Below, piece by piece: positions 6,055 to 7,630 of a stretch of 7,630 bases of DNA. Origin of the DNA: AC-52 sp044870295 (GTDB lineage Bacteria; Actinomycetota; UBA4738); assembly GCA_044870295.1 (NCBI GenBank), contig JBIOYQ010000094.1:1-7630 (forward strand), in the 5' to 3' direction. A program made the translations under genes and the position numbers. Position 1 is the stretch's first letter, and the number at the start of each line of letters is the position of its first letter. The notes under the pieces were generated by a model. The model had not been told where the DNA came from. It saw only the letters and a list, made by a program, of their open reading frames with translations, and ran no database searches.

Positions 6055-6765
6055 GTGGTCCGTCGAAAGCTGTCCGAGGAGCGCAGGCGGCAGATCCTGC
6101 AGGCCGCCGTGACCGTGATCGGCGATCGGGGGTTGTGCGACACGCGGATCTCCGACATCGCCGAACGCGCCCAGACCAGCTCGGCCCTGGTCTTGTACTA
6201 CTTCGGCTCGAAGGACCGGCTCCTGGCGGAGGCGCTGGCGTTCTCCGAGGAGCGGTTCTACGCCGAGACCGCGGAGGAGCTGGCCAAGCTGGAGACGGCC
6301 ACCGATCAGCTGGTCCTGCTGATCGAGCAAAGCTGTCTGCCGGACAAGGTGTCACGCCGAGCGTGGCGAGACGAATGGCTGCTGTGGCTGGACGTGTGGG
6401 CCCGATCCCCGCGCGACCCGGAGGTGGCGCGTGACCGCGAGGTGATGGACCGGAGGTGGCGCGCGACCATCGCGGACATCGTCCGTGCGGGGCAGGCCCG
6501 TGGGGAGTTCGCCCGGATCGACCCGGACGACTTCGCTCTGCGACTCTCCGTCATGCAGGACGGTCTGGCGGTCCAGGTGGTGCTGGAGGATCCGGACGTG
6601 GGGCCCGAGCTGATGTTCGAGATCTGCTCGAAGATGGTGGCGGAGGAGCTGGGGTTCCGGTGGCCGGCCAAGAGCAAGGCTCGCGGCAAGGCGTTGGCCC
6701 GAGCCCGTCCCGTGAAGGGATCCGGTTCGATGCGGGCCAACGCGGCCAGGGCAGGACGACGATGA
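6055..6765 (+). CDS. TetR-family transcriptional regulator, BetI-like, with basic C-terminal tail
   Basis: A 236-residue one-component repressor. Residues 8-57 are the TetR_N DNA-binding domain: helix 1 around ILQAAVTVIGDRG, the helix-turn-helix ISDIAERAQTSSALVLYYFGS (32-52), and SKDRLLAEAL leading into the ligand domain. The rest, including ERF...LVLLIEQSCL and WLLWLDVWARSPRDPEV, resembles the BetI-type ligand-binding domain, a group often tied to choline/betaine or amine metabolism. The last 36 residues (from FRWPAK) hold 12 Lys/Arg and no acidic residue, an extension beyond BetI's usual length of about 195. Three GTG codons stand in a row at 6049, 6052 and 6055. I chose 6055 because GGGA ends 7 nt before it, while the others are 4 nt or 1 nt away. 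The gene is preceded by operator O2 and overlaps the Rieske gene by ATGA. It probably represses both flanking promoters until an amine-type inducer binds. Confidence 0.92.
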   Translation: MVRRKLSEERRRQILQAAVTVIGDRGLCDTRISDIAERAQTSSALVLYYFGSKDRLLAEALAFSEERFYAETAEELAKLETATDQLVLLIEQSCLPDKVSRRAWRDEWLLWLDVWARSPRDPEVARDREVMDRRWRATIADIVRAGQARGEFARIDPDDFALRLSVMQDGLAVQVVLEDPDVGPELMFEICSKMVAEELGFRWPAKSKARGKALARARPVKGSGSMRANAARAGRR

Positions 6766-7630
6766 CGAAGACCAACCCACCCATCGACCCGGCGTCGCTC
6801 GCATCCGTCCTGGCCCCTCTTGGACGCGCCCGCACGCTTCCCGCCGAGGCCTATGTCTCCGAGGAAGTCTTCGCCTGGGAGCGGCGATCCTTCTACGGGG
6901 GCTCGTGGGTGGCAGTGGGCCGGTCCTCGCTGGCCGAGCACCCCGGGGATCAGACCGCCATCGAGGTCGGCACCGAGGGCCTGCTGCTGACGCGCGACCA
7001 GGATGGCCTGCTGCACGGCTTCTACAACGTGTGCCGGCACCGCGGACACGAGCTGCTCGAGTGCGGCACCACCACGAATCGCAAGGGGATCAAGTGCCCG
7101 TACCACGCGTGGGTCTACGGGCTCGACGGCCGGCTCCGGGGCGCTCCGAGGTTCAAGCAGCTGCCGTCCTCCGATCCCGTGTACGAGGGCCTGGTGCGGG
7201 TGGGCGTGGCTGAGTGGCACGGCTGGGTCTTCGTCAATGCCTCCGGCGAGGCGCCGAGCTTCGCGGAGCACATCGGCAATCTCGATGAGCTGGTGGCTCC
7301 CTACGGGCCGGAGACGCTGGTGGTGGGGGCCACGCACGAGTACGACGTGCGGGCGAACTGGAAGGTCGTGGTGGAGAACTATCACGAGTGCTACCACTGC
7401 ACGAGCATCCATCCCGAGCTGTGCAGGGTGACGCCGCCGTCGAGCGGGGACAGCCGCGACCCCACCGGCCTGTGGGTGGGTGGCTCCATGGACCTCATGC
7501 CCCACGCCGAGACCATGTCGCTCTCGGGCAGGAGCGAAGGCATGCCCATCTCCGGCCTGGACCAGGCACTGCTGCGGCAGGTGTTCTACCTCGGGCTGTT
7601 CCCGGCCGAGGCGGTGGCGAAGCCGGGGTT
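6762..7630 (+). CDS. Rieske non-haem-iron oxygenase, alpha subunit, demethylase-like (partial, C-terminus beyond window)
   Basis: An open frame of 289 codons runs to the window end with no stop. The Rieske [2Fe-2S] site is C91-x-H93 ... C112-x2-H115 (NVCRHRGHE and KCPYHAW), with 18 residues between the two pairs. The catalytic domain follows: ANWKVVVENYHECYHCTSIHPEL at 198-220 holds the mononuclear-iron motif E209-x2-H212-x4-H217. E209 would be the acid bridging electrons from the Rieske centre of a neighbouring subunit. The third iron ligand, an Asp expected around residue 310-360, is beyond the edge. NWKxxxENYHECYHC is characteristic of GbcA-, stachydrine-demethylase- and CntA-like enzymes that oxidise quaternary ammonium compounds, rather than of naphthalene-type dioxygenases. 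The ATG at 6762 overlaps the tetR stop (ATGA), with AGGA 5 nt upstream. No ferredoxin-reductase partner gene is visible; it may lie downstream. The substrate is inferred, not shown. Confidence 0.92.
   Translation, partial: MTKTNPPIDPASLASVLAPLGRARTLPAEAYVSEEVFAWERRSFYGGSWVAVGRSSLAEHPGDQTAIEVGTEGLLLTRDQDGLLHGFYNVCRHRGHELLECGTTTNRKGIKCPYHAWVYGLDGRLRGAPRFKQLPSSDPVYEGLVRVGVAEWHGWVFVNASGEAPSFAEHIGNLDELVAPYGPETLVVGATHEYDVRANWKVVVENYHECYHCTSIHPELCRVTPPSSGDSRDPTGLWVGGSMDLMPHAETMSLSGRSEGMPISGLDQALLRQVFYLGLFPAEAVAKPG

Noticed and set aside
6306..7505. 399-codon minus-strand open frame opposite tetR and the Rieske gene
   Set aside because: It covers the coding strand of two genes with definite catalytic and DNA-binding motifs. 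The product has no recognisable domain; a shadow.
1..7630. CRISPR array, tRNA, insertion sequence, attachment site or phage gene
   Set aside because: No spaced direct repeats, terminal inverted repeats, transposase motifs or cloverleaf-like stretches were seen on either strand; almost all bases belong to metabolic genes.

Overview
The window is a high-GC bacterial chromosome segment that is almost entirely coding. It has ATG, GTG and TTG starts, Shine-Dalgarno motifs of the GGAG/AGGA type, and genes packed with 4-bp ATGA overlaps. This style fits an Actinobacteriota-like or other GC-rich soil/aquatic lineage. Nothing in the sequence fixes the species, and no ribosomal RNA or tRNA genes are visible.

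Layout. A 75-bp divergent promoter region (4699-4773) splits the window. Leftward (minus strand) runs an operon of three flavin enzymes: two tandem paralogous phytoene-desaturase/PYROXD2-type FAD oxidoreductases (4698-3094 and 3092-1476), then a DAO-type FAD amine oxidase (1479-34). The start of a fourth reading frame overlaps the oxidase stop (37-1). Rightward lies a folate-dependent aminomethyltransferase-like (GcvT family) protein (4774-5964), then a TetR-family regulator (about 6055-6765), then the 5' part of a Rieske non-haem-iron oxygenase (6762 to beyond the window end).

Regulation. A perfect 20-bp palindrome (4738-4757) sits in the divergent promoter. A 19-of-20 copy (5981-6000) sits just upstream of the tetR gene. 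Identical operators at exactly the two promoters flanking the regulator argue strongly for one autoregulated TetR switch controlling all six complete genes and the oxygenase. Each half of the first palindrome also spells TTGACT, a -35-like hexamer, on the two opposite strands.

Working together. Rieske oxygenases of the GbcA/CntA/stachydrine-demethylase type attack quaternary methylammonium compounds. DAO-type flavin oxidases oxidise secondary or tertiary N-methyl amines. GcvT-type proteins pass the released one-carbon unit to tetrahydrofolate. In dimethylglycine oxidase the last two functions are fused in one polypeptide; here they are separate genes under one operator. The most economical reading is an inducible catabolic pathway for an N-methylated (betaine-like) or polyamine-like compound, with two PYROXD2-like oxidoreductases of unknown role as the unusual component. 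The substrate cannot be named from sequence alone.
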